Made by a program: the position numbers and the translations under genes
The notes under the pieces: model-generated
Told to the model about the DNA's origin: nothing
Database searches by the model: none
What the model saw: the letters and a program-made list of their open reading frames with translations, nothing else
Source of the DNA: Mucilaginibacter endophyticus
GTDB lineage: Bacteria; Bacteroidota; Bacteroidia; Sphingobacteriales; Sphingobacteriaceae
Assembly (NCBI RefSeq): GCF_003351025.1
Contig: NZ_QPCG01000003.1
Span: 67,074 to 131,073 of the forward strand
Length of the DNA stretch: 64,000 nt
Reading direction: 5' to 3'
Shown: positions 53,636 to 62,806 of the stretch, piece by piece
How positions within the stretch are numbered: the first letter of the stretch is position 1
Layout: each line of letters starts with the position of its first letter

Positions 53636-55450
53636 TCAGTTTACAAGAGTGGGATCCTCGCTCACCTCGCAGGGATACATTTTATCTATTTCGGCTTTGT
53701 ATTTTTCGGTGATCACCTTCCGTTTCATTTTCCCGGTTGGTGTAAGTTCGCCGCTATCTATCGACCATTCGTTGGGAAGCAAGGATATCTTCTTCACCTG
53801 TTCTACGTGGTTAAATTCGGGATTATAGTTATCGATAATTGATTGATACAGTTTGATAACCCTTGCATCTTTAACCAATTCATTTTTGGATGAAAAAGTG
53901 ATGCCATTTTCCTTACACCAGGGGTTTAAGTGTGTATAAGATGGTACTATCAGTGCTGCAACAAATTTCCTTTCTGATCCAACAACCATCATCTGCTCAA
54001 TAAAATAGTTCTCCTTCATTTTATTTTCGATGGGTAGCGGGGCTACATATTTACCGCCCGAGGTTTTAAAGATCTCTTTTTTACGGTCGGTTATTTTCAG
54101 GAATGAATCTTTATCCAGCTCACCTATATCGCCGGTGTGGAACCATCCGTCTTCCAATACCTCTGCAGTAAGTTCAGGATTTTTATAATACCCCAGCATA
54201 ACATTGGGGCCTTTACAAAGGATCTCGCCATCAGGCGCAATCTTCACCTGCACACCACTCAGCAACCGACCTACGGTGCCAAATTTTCTGTCACTTTTCT
54301 GATAGCAGTTAACAGCAATTACCGGCGACGTTTCGGTAAGCCCGTAACCTTCCATGATAACAATATTGGCTGCAGTAAAAATTCTCTCCAGCTTAATGGG
54401 GCAAGCAGAGCTGCCAACCACAATGGCATTTATATTTCCGCCAATAGCATCGCGCCATTTACTGTAAACCAATTTATCGGCTATGGCCAGTTTGATCTTA
54501 TACCACAGGCTGGCATTATGAATTTCATACGCTTCGGCCACTCTTACCGACCAGAAAAAGATCTTCCTTTTAATACCGGTCAGCTTCTGGCCCTGCACCA
54601 TAATTTTCTCAAACACCTTTTCGAGCAAGCGGGGCACAGCGGTAAAAAGGGAAGGTTTTACCTCTTTCATATTTGCGCCTATGGTATCCATGCTTTCGGC
54701 ATAGTAAATAGAAAAACCGTAGTAGAGATAAACGTATGTACACATCTTTTCAAAAATGTGGTTTAGCGGTAAAAAACTCAAAACACGTTTTTCTTTCAGC
54801 GGAATGCGGGTAAGGATATCGCCGGATGCCATTGCATTGGTCATGATATTTTTATGCGTAAGCATTACCCCTTTAGGCCGGCCGGTGGTACCCGATGTAT
54901 AAATGATAGTTGCCACATCATCCTCGATGATCTGATCGGTTATTTGCTGTATTTTTTGCAGAGCGCCCTCTTTTAATGGCTTAAGCAATGTTACCCAATG
55001 ATTACAGCCCTCAATGCTATCAAAAGTAAAAATGGCTTTTAGTGAGGGGATATTTAAATGTACCTCTTTAACCTTATCGCATAAATCTTTACTGCTTACA
55101 AACACATATTTAACCTCAGCTTCGTTCAGGATCTGCTCAATTTCTTTAGTACCGGTATTAGGGTAAAGCGGCACTAATATGGCACCCGTTTGCTGCACTG
55201 CCAGGTCGGTTACTATCCATTCGGGCCGACCATTGCTTATCAGTCCTATTTTATCGCGACCTTCGGTAGTACCATCACCACCTGAAACTCCCAGATCCAG
55301 CAAAGCCGCGGATAGCTGGTTGATCATCATATGCACTTCTTCGGTGCTGTAAGATCTCCACGAACCATTCTCCTTTGCATTCAAAAAGTCTGCCCTGGGC
55401 TCTTTAGCCTGGGTAATCATGCAATCAAACAATCTTGTCGCCTTTTCCAT
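53636..55450 (-). CDS. Long-chain acyl-CoA synthetase
   Basis: 604-residue AMP-forming ligase that activates fatty acids for beta-oxidation. P-loop-like motif YTSGTTGRPKGVMLTHKN, A5 motif EGYGLTETSPV, A7 motif WFHTGDIGELD and C-terminal Lys motif GELTPTGKMKRK. Two bars of the FadD/ACSL type. Located between thiolase and hydratase genes. Confidence 0.95.
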   Translation of the reverse strand: MEKATRLFDCMITQAKEPRADFLNAKENGSWRSYSTEEVHMMINQLSAALLDLGVSGGDGTTEGRDKIGLISNGRPEWIVTDLAVQQTGAILVPLYPNTGTKEIEQILNEAEVKYVFVSSKDLCDKVKEVHLNIPSLKAIFTFDSIEGCNHWVTLLKPLKEGALQKIQQITDQIIEDDVATIIYTSGTTGRPKGVMLTHKNIMTNAMASGDILTRIPLKEKRVLSFLPLNHIFEKMCTYVYLYYGFSIYYAESMDTIGANMKEVKPSLFTAVPRLLEKVFEKIMVQGQKLTGIKRKIFFWSVRVAEAYEIHNASLWYKIKLAIADKLVYSKWRDAIGGNINAIVVGSSACPIKLERIFTAANIVIMEGYGLTETSPVIAVNCYQKSDRKFGTVGRLLSGVQVKIAPDGEILCKGPNVMLGYYKNPELTAEVLEDGWFHTGDIGELDKDSFLKITDRKKEIFKTSGGKYVAPLPIENKMKENYFIEQMMVVGSERKFVAALIVPSYTHLNPWCKENGITFSSKNELVKDARVIKLYQSIIDNYNPEFNHVEQVKKISLLPNEWSIDSGELTPTGKMKRKVITEKYKAEIDKMYPCEVSEDPTLVN

Positions 55451-55483
55451 GTTTGCAGCAATTATTTAGATAATGGTAATTTC

Positions 55484-56659
55484 CTATAACAGTTCAAATA
55501 CACCTGCAGCACCCTGCCCGGTGCCCACGCACATGGTAACCATACCATACTTTTTTTCCCGCCTTTTCAATTCATTAAAAAGCTGAACAGAAAGTTTGGC
55601 CCCCGTACAGCCAAGCGGGTGACCAAGAGATATCGCACCGCCGTTTACATTTACAATGTCGGGGTTGAGTTCCAATCCCTTTATTATTGCCAACGATTGT
55701 GAAGCAAAGGCTTCATTCAGTTCTATCAGCTCGATATCCTGCTGCTTCATCCCGGCCATTTTTAACACTTTGGGGATTGCTACCAGCGGACCAATCCCCA
55801 TGATCCGGGGCGGCACACCCGCAACGGCATAATTAATTAGCCGGGCAATGGGTTTAAGGTTATTCTGTTTCAGAAAGCGTTCGCTAACCACCATCACAAA
55901 AGCAGCCCCATCACTGGTTTGCGACGAGTTGCCTGCAGTTACCACGCCTTTTGCATCAAACACAGGTTTAAGCTTAGCCAATGCGTCAATTGAGGTATCG
56001 CTGCGCGGACCTTCATCTGTATCTACCTTAAATTCTCGTTTCTTTTTTTTGCCGCTCTCATCTACATAGGTTTCCACAATGTTTACCGGTGCTATTTCAT
56101 CTTTAAATTTGCCTTCCTTAATGGCACTGATGGCTTTTTGGTGGGAATTATAAGCGAACTGGTCCTGCTCTTCGCGGCTGATGAGATATTCCCGGGCAAC
56201 AGCTTCGGCAGTGAGGCCCATGCCCCAGTAATAATCAGGGTGGGCAAGGGCAATATCGGCGTTCGGAACAATGCGCCACCCCCCCATCGGGATCAGGCTC
56301 ATGCTTTCCACACCGCCGGCAATAATGCAATCGGCAATGCCGCTGTGTATTTTTGCTGATGCGATGGCAATTGTTTCCAAACCTGACGAACAATAGCGGT
56401 TTACTGTCATGCCAGGTACCTTATCGGTATCAAGTGCCATTAATGAAATCAACCTTGCTACATTCAACCCCTGTTCGGCTTCGGGGGTCGCGTTGCCTAC
56501 TATCACATCGTCTATCTGCTCTTTATCCACGTTGGGCACTGATATCAGCAGATGCCGGATAACATCCGCTGCAAGCGTATCCGGACGGGTAAACCTGAAC
56601 CCGCCCCGGGTAGCTTTTCCAACAGCGCTGCGGCTGGCTGCCACTATATATGCGTTCAT
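55484..56659 (-). CDS. fadA: Acetyl-CoA C-acyltransferase (3-ketoacyl-CoA thiolase)
   Basis: 391 residues. Nucleophile Cys in VNRYCSSGLETIA (~residue 88), second-site NEAFASQSLA, GGAISLGHPLGCTGAK and catalytic Cys in MCVGTGQGAAG. Cleaves 3-ketoacyl-CoA to acetyl-CoA. Adjacent to the HAD/ECH fusion with which it forms the trifunctional set. Confidence 0.95.
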   Translation of the reverse strand: MNAYIVAASRSAVGKATRGGFRFTRPDTLAADVIRHLLISVPNVDKEQIDDVIVGNATPEAEQGLNVARLISLMALDTDKVPGMTVNRYCSSGLETIAIASAKIHSGIADCIIAGGVESMSLIPMGGWRIVPNADIALAHPDYYWGMGLTAEAVAREYLISREEQDQFAYNSHQKAISAIKEGKFKDEIAPVNIVETYVDESGKKKKREFKVDTDEGPRSDTSIDALAKLKPVFDAKGVVTAGNSSQTSDGAAFVMVVSERFLKQNNLKPIARLINYAVAGVPPRIMGIGPLVAIPKVLKMAGMKQQDIELIELNEAFASQSLAIIKGLELNPDIVNVNGGAISLGHPLGCTGAKLSVQLFNELKRREKKYGMVTMCVGTGQGAAGVFELL

Positions 56660-56687
56660 TTTATTGAGATTTTATACTTATTAAAAT

Positions 56688-59069
56688 TTAGTTCCTTAAC
56701 ACTTTTCCGCCGGTTAAAATGGATTGGATCCGCTCGAGCGTTTTCTTTTCGGTGCAAAGCGAAACAAATGCTTCACGCTCCAATCCGAGCAAATATTCTT
56801 CGCTCACCATTGAAGGTTGGGACAGATCCCCCCCGGAAAGTACATAGGCCAGTTTCTGCGAGATCTTCACATCATGCTCGCTGATGTAATTGCCGCTGTA
56901 CATGGTATTGGCCCCTACATAACCCAAACCCAGAGCCTGTTTGCCCAACACCCTGATATCACCGCGCGGGATAGGTTGTACATACCCTTCGTTTGCCATC
57001 TGCAGGCATTGTTGTTTTGCTTCGGCAAGTAACCTGTCACGCGATACCACGACTACGTCCCTACCCTTTTTGAGGTAGCCAAATTCAAAAGCTTCATAAG
57101 CCGAAGTGGATACTTTAGCCTGTCCGATGGTTAAAAAACGATCACGGAAATTATTGAGTTCTACATCGCCTTCCTGGAGTTCGTCTGACAGACGCAGGGC
57201 AAATTCCTTTGTCCCTCCGCCGCCCGGTATCAAGCCAACACCAAACTCAACAAGGCCCATATACAGTTCGGCATGTGCTACCACCTTATCAGCATGCAGG
57301 CACATTTCGCAGCCACCACCCAGGGCCATTTGATGGGGCGCTATTACGACAGGTACGGATGAATAACGGATCCGCATCATGGTATTCTGGAAAGCCTTGA
57401 TCACCATATTCAACTCGTCAAACTCCTGCTCAACAGCCATCATGAATATCATCCCGACATTAGCCCCCGCGCTGAAATTTGCCCCCTCGTTTGATATAAC
57501 CAGTCCCCGGTAGCTCGTTTCGGCAAGGGTAATTGCTTTATTTATACCTTCAATCACCTCGCCGCCTATCGTGTTCATTTTGGTATGAAATTCAAGGTTC
57601 AGGATGCCATCGCCGATATCGGTAATGGTAGTACCGCTGTTTTTCCAAACTGTATTGGTTTCGCGGATATTATTGAGTAAGATAAGACCCTCCGTACCCG
57701 GAATTATTTTGTAGCTTTTTGATGGGATATCATAGTACAGGCGTTTACCATCCTCCACCTTATAGAAGCTTTTTGCACCGGCCGTAAGCATATCATATAC
57801 CCATTGAGCAGGTTTATGCCCTGCAGCTTCCATAGCTTTTACTGTATCCTCAAGGCCAAGCGCATCCCATTTTTCAAAAGGGCCCAGTTCCCAGCCAAAG
57901 CCTGCATTGGTAGCAGCATCTATTTTATAAAGTTCGTCGGCTATTTCGGGGATGCGGTTACTGGCATAAGCAAATAACTGGTAAAAGGTGGCCCGGTAAA
58001 AGTCGCCGGCTTTGTCTTTTGCTGCAACCAGGATTTTAAGTCTATCCCGAAGATTATCAACCGCTTTTGTAGTTTCAAGCGAAGCAAATTTTACTTTTTG
58101 GGAAGGCTTGTACTCAAGCGTTTTCAGATCAAGCGCGTAAAACTGGTTTCCTCCTTCACCTTTTTCCTTTTTGTAGAACCCCTGACCTGTTTTACTGCCC
58201 AGCCAGTTATTTTTCACCATTCCATCTACAAATTCAGGAACCTTGAATAACTCCCTGGCCTCATCGCCGGGCGCGTTTTGGTAAAGGCCATTGGCAACGT
58301 GCACCATGGTATCCAAGCCTACCACATCATTGGTACGAAATGTGGCCGATTTAGGGTGGCCTATCACCGGCCCTGTGAGCTTATCAACCTCTTCAACGGT
58401 CATACCGGTTTGCTCCACATAATGCAAAACACTCATGATGCTGAAAACCCCGATGCGGTTGCCGATAAACGCCGGCGTATCTTTGGCCAACACCGTGGTT
58501 TTTCCAAGGTATTTTGAGCCATACTCCATCAAAAAGTCAACAACACTTGCCAGGGTGCCTTTTGTAGGAATGATCTCCAGTAGTTTTAAATACCGCGGCG
58601 GGTTAAAGAAATGGCTGCCGCAAAAATGTTTTTTAAAATCATCGCTCCTGCCTTCGGCCATTAAATGTATCGGGATGCCGGATGTATTTGAAGTGATCAG
58701 CGTTCCGGGCTTGCGGTATTTTTCTACCGTTTCAAACACCTGCTGTTTTATATCCAACCGCTCAACCACCACTTCTATCACCCAATCGCAATCAGCAATT
58801 TTGGGCATATCATCTTCAAAATTCCCGGTTGTGATACGCTTTGCGAATGATTTAAGGTAGATGGGCGAAGGGTTTGATTTTAAAGCAAAGTCAAGCGCAT
58901 CGTTCACAATTTTATTCCGCGCTTTCTTATCTGCCGGTGGGGCATCCTTAGGTACAATATCAAGCAACAGTACTTGTACGCCGATATTTGCAAAATGGCA
59001 GGCTATGCGACTGCCCATTACTCCCGACCCTAATACTGCAACCTTTTTTATAATTCGTTTAGCATCCAT
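56688..59069 (-). CDS. 3-hydroxyacyl-CoA dehydrogenase/enoyl-CoA hydratase fusion
   Basis: 793 residues. N-terminal NAD-binding dehydrogenase (VAVLGSGVMGSRIACHFA, FNPPRYLKLLEII, GNRIGVF), C-terminal crotonase domain (GANFSAGANVGMIF, HQMALGGGCEMCLHAD, GVGLIPGGGGTKEFA with two catalytic-type positions). This dehydrogenase-first order is that of FadN-like proteins, the reverse of FadB. Central enzyme of the beta-oxidation operon. Confidence 0.95.
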   Translation of the reverse strand: MDAKRIIKKVAVLGSGVMGSRIACHFANIGVQVLLLDIVPKDAPPADKKARNKIVNDALDFALKSNPSPIYLKSFAKRITTGNFEDDMPKIADCDWVIEVVVERLDIKQQVFETVEKYRKPGTLITSNTSGIPIHLMAEGRSDDFKKHFCGSHFFNPPRYLKLLEIIPTKGTLASVVDFLMEYGSKYLGKTTVLAKDTPAFIGNRIGVFSIMSVLHYVEQTGMTVEEVDKLTGPVIGHPKSATFRTNDVVGLDTMVHVANGLYQNAPGDEARELFKVPEFVDGMVKNNWLGSKTGQGFYKKEKGEGGNQFYALDLKTLEYKPSQKVKFASLETTKAVDNLRDRLKILVAAKDKAGDFYRATFYQLFAYASNRIPEIADELYKIDAATNAGFGWELGPFEKWDALGLEDTVKAMEAAGHKPAQWVYDMLTAGAKSFYKVEDGKRLYYDIPSKSYKIIPGTEGLILLNNIRETNTVWKNSGTTITDIGDGILNLEFHTKMNTIGGEVIEGINKAITLAETSYRGLVISNEGANFSAGANVGMIFMMAVEQEFDELNMVIKAFQNTMMRIRYSSVPVVIAPHQMALGGGCEMCLHADKVVAHAELYMGLVEFGVGLIPGGGGTKEFALRLSDELQEGDVELNNFRDRFLTIGQAKVSTSAYEAFEFGYLKKGRDVVVVSRDRLLAEAKQQCLQMANEGYVQPIPRGDIRVLGKQALGLGYVGANTMYSGNYISEHDVKISQKLAYVLSGGDLSQPSMVSEEYLLGLEREAFVSLCTEKKTLERIQSILTGGKVLRN

Positions 59070-59100
59070 TAGTATCTGCTTGTTTTATTAATTCTTTAAT

Positions 59101-59553
59101 TTATTCTGCCCGCGACCAGGTAGTTGTACGCCCGAAAAGTGAAATGCCGATGTATCCGCGGATATCAAGCGTTTCGCCTTTGTAGGTCATTTTGCAGGAA
59201 TATGTTTTACCGTTATTGGGATCGTAGATTGTTCCGCCCGAATATTTGTTATCACCATCTTTCACAAAATCGGCTAATACAGGCAAGCCTAACCTCGGTC
59301 TTGAGCGCAGCTTTTCATCGGTATTCATTTCATCAACCTTTGGCTTCCCGTTTTTTAAGGGCTCCTTAAGCCATACCACCTTGCCGTAAAACTTGCCGTT
59401 GCCTTCTTTAGTGATCTGGATTTTGGCACTTTTTACATCATTGTACCATAAACCTTCAATTTTATCGGTTTGCGCTTTTGCGTTGATACTTACAGCTACA
59501 ATAGTTAGCAGGATTAATGCAAAACGGACGAAGTGTTTTTTTGATACTGGCAT
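59101..59553 (-). CDS. DUF2147 exported protein
   Basis: 150 residues with a signal peptide (RFALILLTIVAVSINAKAQ) and a small beta-barrel DUF2147 domain (IEGLWYNDVKSAKIQI, GGTIYDPNNGKTYSCKM, DIRGYIGISLFGRT). Periplasmic; function unknown, but relatives often accompany lipid genes. 31 bases after the fusion gene, so likely at the tail of its own unit or the operon. Confidence 0.85.
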   Translation of the reverse strand: MPVSKKHFVRFALILLTIVAVSINAKAQTDKIEGLWYNDVKSAKIQITKEGNGKFYGKVVWLKEPLKNGKPKVDEMNTDEKLRSRPRLGLPVLADFVKDGDNKYSGGTIYDPNNGKTYSCKMTYKGETLDIRGYIGISLFGRTTTWSRAE

Positions 59554-59803
59554 TGTATTAGGTGTTTTTTATAATTAAAATAGCTCTTTTACGGGTGTAT
59601 AAATGCGTTTTAGGTTTTACCAGGTAGTGATACCCGGCATCAATTAAAACCCATCTAAAAAAGAGACAGAATAGAATTATAAAATGGTTAAATAATTTTA
59701 GTCCCGGTAAATACCGGCTGGTTTATAATAACAAATATCTATTTCTGCGGCGCTTTATAAAGGTCTAAACGGCGGAAACATTTGTCAATATTTCGGATTA
59801 AAG

Positions 59804-60073
59804 CTAATTGGTTTTATTTGATAACTGCGCTACCAAATTGATATATTGCTGCATGGCATCATCTGCAGAAGTACCTTGCAATTTTAACCATGCATCATAC
59901 TTTGCTTTAGCCACAAAATCAAACATACCAGGAGGGTTTTCTGTATTTATATCACCTTCCGTTGCTTGTTTATATAAACTGTACAGGCGTAATAATGTTT
60001 CATTATCTGGCTTTGAAGGCAATTCTTTACTCTCTTTAACAGCACTTTCAAAGGTGTCTTTCAGGTTGGTCAT
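59804..60073 (-). CDS. Acyl-CoA-binding protein
   Basis: 89-residue [44 protein letters not shown] and [20 protein letters not shown] are the family's helices with the acyl-CoA-contacting Tyr and Lys. Buffers and delivers acyl-CoA esters in the cytoplasm. ACBP is mostly eukaryotic but present in several Bacteroidota. Confidence 0.93.
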   Translation of the reverse strand: MTNLKDTFESAVKESKELPSKPDNETLLRLYSLYKQATEGDINTENPPGMFDFVAKAKYDAWLKLQGTSADDAMQQYINLVAQLSNKTN

Positions 60074-60167
60074 AGTTAAATTATTTAAAAGCTAAAAGCG
60101 GAAGGCATAAAGCTTAAAGCTGCTGAACTACTAATCGTTTCAGTTGATTATTGACAGGTAAATCTCT

Positions 60168-60611
60168 TCAGACTGTATTGCCCTCCTCAACATAATCGCT
60201 GCTGCGGGGTGCTTTCATAAACATTTGGCTTAGCTCCGAAGGTAATATGGCGAGTTTACGCTTTTCCATATCTATCCATGAGCCCTCGGCATTTACGATA
60301 GCAGCTTTAACACCATCACTCCGGTATAGTTCATGCCTGATTGCCCAGCGCGAACCATCAGGCCGGGACCTGATGAGTTCGCAGGTTACCCTGATCTGCT
60401 CGTTGATCCCTATTTCTCGCAGGTAAATCATCTCTTCCCTAAATAATACCGGTCCTATTTTGTATTCATAAAGTGTGGGCAATTTTAAACCCAGGCTTTC
60501 CAGCATAATTATACGGGCCTGCGCTGCGAAATCTGCGTAAGCAGAATGCCTCATGTGCTGGTTCGAATCTATCTGCGACCATAGCACCTGTCCTTCATAA
60601 AAAAAATCCAT
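60168..60611 (-). CDS. Acyl-CoA thioesterase (hotdog fold)
   Basis: 147-residue 4-hydroxybenzoyl-CoA thioesterase-like protein: QVLWSQIDSNQHMRHSAYAD contains the usual active-site Asp/His region. Releases free acids from acyl-CoA. Thirteen bases after ETF alpha, cotranscribed with it. Confidence 0.88.
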   Translation of the reverse strand: MDFFYEGQVLWSQIDSNQHMRHSAYADFAAQARIIMLESLGLKLPTLYEYKIGPVLFREEMIYLREIGINEQIRVTCELIRSRPDGSRWAIRHELYRSDGVKAAIVNAEGSWIDMEKRKLAILPSELSQMFMKAPRSSDYVEEGNTV

Positions 60612-60624
60612 AGCCGTGATTATT

Positions 60625-61602
60625 TTATTGATGATGTTCCTTAAACTTTTTAACAGCAGCTGTTAGTCGTGGCAAAATCTCCAATGCGTCACCAACTACA
60701 CCATAATTGGCAGCTTTAAAAAATGGGGCCTCCGGGTCTTTGTTGATCACTATAATAGTTTTTGAACCATTCACTCCTGCCAGATGCTGTATAGCTCCCG
60801 AGATCCCAACAGCGATATACAAATTAGGACGAATAGTGCCGCCTGTTTGGCCCACATGTTCGTGATGCGGTCGCCAATGCAAATCGGCCACCGGGCGCGA
60901 ACATGCAGTGGCAGCACCCAGTTCTTTTGCCAGGTCCTCCAGGATACCCCAATTTTCAGGCCCTTTTAATCCACGACCACCCGAAACAACCAGTTCGGCA
61001 TCAGCGAGCGGAACCTCGCCGGTTACTTTGTTTACCGATTTAACTTTTACGCCGAAATCTTTATCGCTAAAGCTTACATCCAGTTGCTCTACAACTGCCT
61101 TACCCTCCAGCTTTTTCACCGGGAAGGTATTAGGCATCAGCATAATTATCTTTACCTCACTTAAAATATTAACATACGCAAATGCTTTACCCGAAAACAC
61201 GGCTTTTTTAATCACAAATCCTTTTTCTGTATCAGGGTACGAGAGCGCGCCGGCCACAAGGCCTGCTTTTAGTTTTACAGCTACCCGAGGTGCCACTGCC
61301 CTACCCTTAATGTCATGAAGAGTCACAATCACTTTGCTATCCTCCTTTTGTGCTGCGGCTATCAATGCACCGGCATACGCACTGGAATGCAGCTCGTTCA
61401 AACGGCCATCGGCAACGTGTAGCACCTTTTGAGCCCCGTATTGGCCAAGGCCTTCCATTTCTGTAGTGGCCACGCTGCCTAAAGCAAGGGCAGTTGCTGT
61501 AGTACCTATTTTTCGGGCTATCTGCGCGGCATATTGCACTGCTTCAAAACTTTGTTTTTTTATAATTCCGCCGGTATGTTCTATTAATACTATTACAGAC
61601 AT
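60625..61602 (-). CDS. etfA: Electron transfer flavoprotein subunit alpha
   Basis: 325 residues; FAD-binding C-terminal domain with VVSGGRGLKGPENW, ATACSRPVADLHW, VGQTGGTIRPNLYIAVGISG and NKDPEAPFF. Accepts electrons from the acyl-CoA dehydrogenase with ETF beta. Separated from etfB by an inverted-repeat element. Confidence 0.95.
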   Translation of the reverse strand: MSVIVLIEHTGGIIKKQSFEAVQYAAQIARKIGTTATALALGSVATTEMEGLGQYGAQKVLHVADGRLNELHSSAYAGALIAAAQKEDSKVIVTLHDIKGRAVAPRVAVKLKAGLVAGALSYPDTEKGFVIKKAVFSGKAFAYVNILSEVKIIMLMPNTFPVKKLEGKAVVEQLDVSFSDKDFGVKVKSVNKVTGEVPLADAELVVSGGRGLKGPENWGILEDLAKELGAATACSRPVADLHWRPHHEHVGQTGGTIRPNLYIAVGISGAIQHLAGVNGSKTIIVINKDPEAPFFKAANYGVVGDALEILPRLTAAVKKFKEHHQ

Positions 61603-61671
61603 TTTTTATTTTTTTTAGTTGAGATGCTCCGATGTAGTTCACTATGGGCGTTTGGAAGATTTTTTAATTCC

Positions 61672-61786
61672 TTCCCTCGGGAGGGTTGCGGCCGAAATGT
61701 GCGTCGGCAGGGAGGGGTTTGTTCGCTATTTCAGGCGAACATATGTATTGATGAACCCCTCCCTACACCCTCCCAAGGGAGGGAAT
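61672..61786. repeat. Long nested inverted repeat between etfB and etfA
   Basis: Outer arms TTCCCTCGGGAGGGTT (61672) and ACCCTCCCAAGGGAGGGAA (61767), inner arms AGGGAGGGGTT (61709-61719) and AACCCCTCCCT (61754-61764), and a terminal hairpin GTTCGC/GCGAAC (61721-61740). The left arm carries a 22-base insertion. Resembles BIME/REP-like repeats and could act as a terminator or mRNA stabiliser. Confidence 0.7.
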
Positions 61787-61846
61787 CGCACAATCCCCAT
61801 GTTTTTTAAATCTTCCTGGCACCAGTGGCCGGAATAAATATGATCA

Positions 61847-62590
61847 TTAAATAACTTTGGCCTCCGTATGCAACAGTTCTACCAATTCATCCAGATTGTC
61901 GGGGCTTACCAGTTTGATACCTGTCTTGGCCGGCGGCAATTCATAAGAAAGTATTTCTGTTACTGCTGTTATTTTTGAAGGCGTGATAACTTTTAACGGA
62001 CGGGTACGAGCAGCCATTATACCGCGCATATTGGGGATCCGGGCTTCGGCAACACCTTTTTGGCAGGAAATAACCAGGGGCAAATTACAGGCATCTGTTT
62101 CTTCACCGCCTTCTATTTCACGCGTTACCAAAGCGGTACCAGCCTCTACCTGGATACCGCTTGCAAAACCAATGTAATCAATGTCCAGCAATTCGGCCAG
62201 CATAGCACCTGTAGTACCGTTATTATAATCGATAGATTCTTTGCCGCATAAGACAAGGTCATAACCCGCTCCGGCTGCATACTCCGCTACATAATGCGCT
62301 ATTTCGTAAGGGTCGTTACTATCTGCATCAATGCGGATGGCCTCATCACCACCCAACGCCAATGCTTTTCTGATCACGGGCTCAACATCGGCTTTACCCA
62401 CGGTTACGAGGTGAACATCGGTGGCTATGCCGCTTTCTTTTAATTCGATAGCCCCGATCAATGCATACCATTCATCGTACGGGTTGATTACCCAGGTAAC
62501 GCCATCACTACTAACCGAGGTATTATTATTTTTCAATACAATTTTAGTGCTCGTGTCGGGCACCTGGCTTATGCATACTAATATTCTCAT
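61847..62590 (-). CDS. etfB: Electron transfer flavoprotein subunit beta
   Basis: 247 residues with MRILVCISQVPDTSTKI, NPYDEWYALIGAIELKE and VLCGKESIDYNNGTTGAMLA, the ETF beta signature. Binds AMP and pairs with ETF alpha. First of the two etf genes downstream of acyl-CoA dehydrogenase. Confidence 0.95.
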   Translation of the reverse strand: MRILVCISQVPDTSTKIVLKNNNTSVSSDGVTWVINPYDEWYALIGAIELKESGIATDVHLVTVGKADVEPVIRKALALGGDEAIRIDADSNDPYEIAHYVAEYAAGAGYDLVLCGKESIDYNNGTTGAMLAELLDIDYIGFASGIQVEAGTALVTREIEGGEETDACNLPLVISCQKGVAEARIPNMRGIMAARTRPLKVITPSKITAVTEILSYELPPAKTGIKLVSPDNLDELVELLHTEAKVI

Positions 62591-62695
62591 TATCAGCTTT
62601 TCGTTTTTTTAGGTTGATATTATTTAAGGGAAATGAAAGTCCCATGCCCATTACCGTTAACATGAGGAGTAAAAGCGCGGGCTTGTGCGACTCCA

Positions 62696-62793
62696 CTCTT
62701 GAGAGGGGTGGAGGGGTGTGTTTCTGCTTTGATAAACTTGTTGGAGAAACACACCCCTGCTACCGCCCATTCCTTCGCGCCCCCTCTCAAGAG
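62696..62793. repeat. Long nested inverted repeat between acyl-CoA dehydrogenase and etfB
   Basis: Outer arms CTCTTGAGAGGGG (62696-62708) and CCCCTCTCAAGAG (62781-62793), inner arms GGGGTGTGTTTCT (62713-62725) and AGAAACACACCCC (62745-62757), ~20-base loop. Same asymmetric architecture as the element at 61672-61786, here with the insertion in the right arm. Confidence 0.75.
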
Positions 62794-62806
62794 GGGATTT
62801 TAAAAA

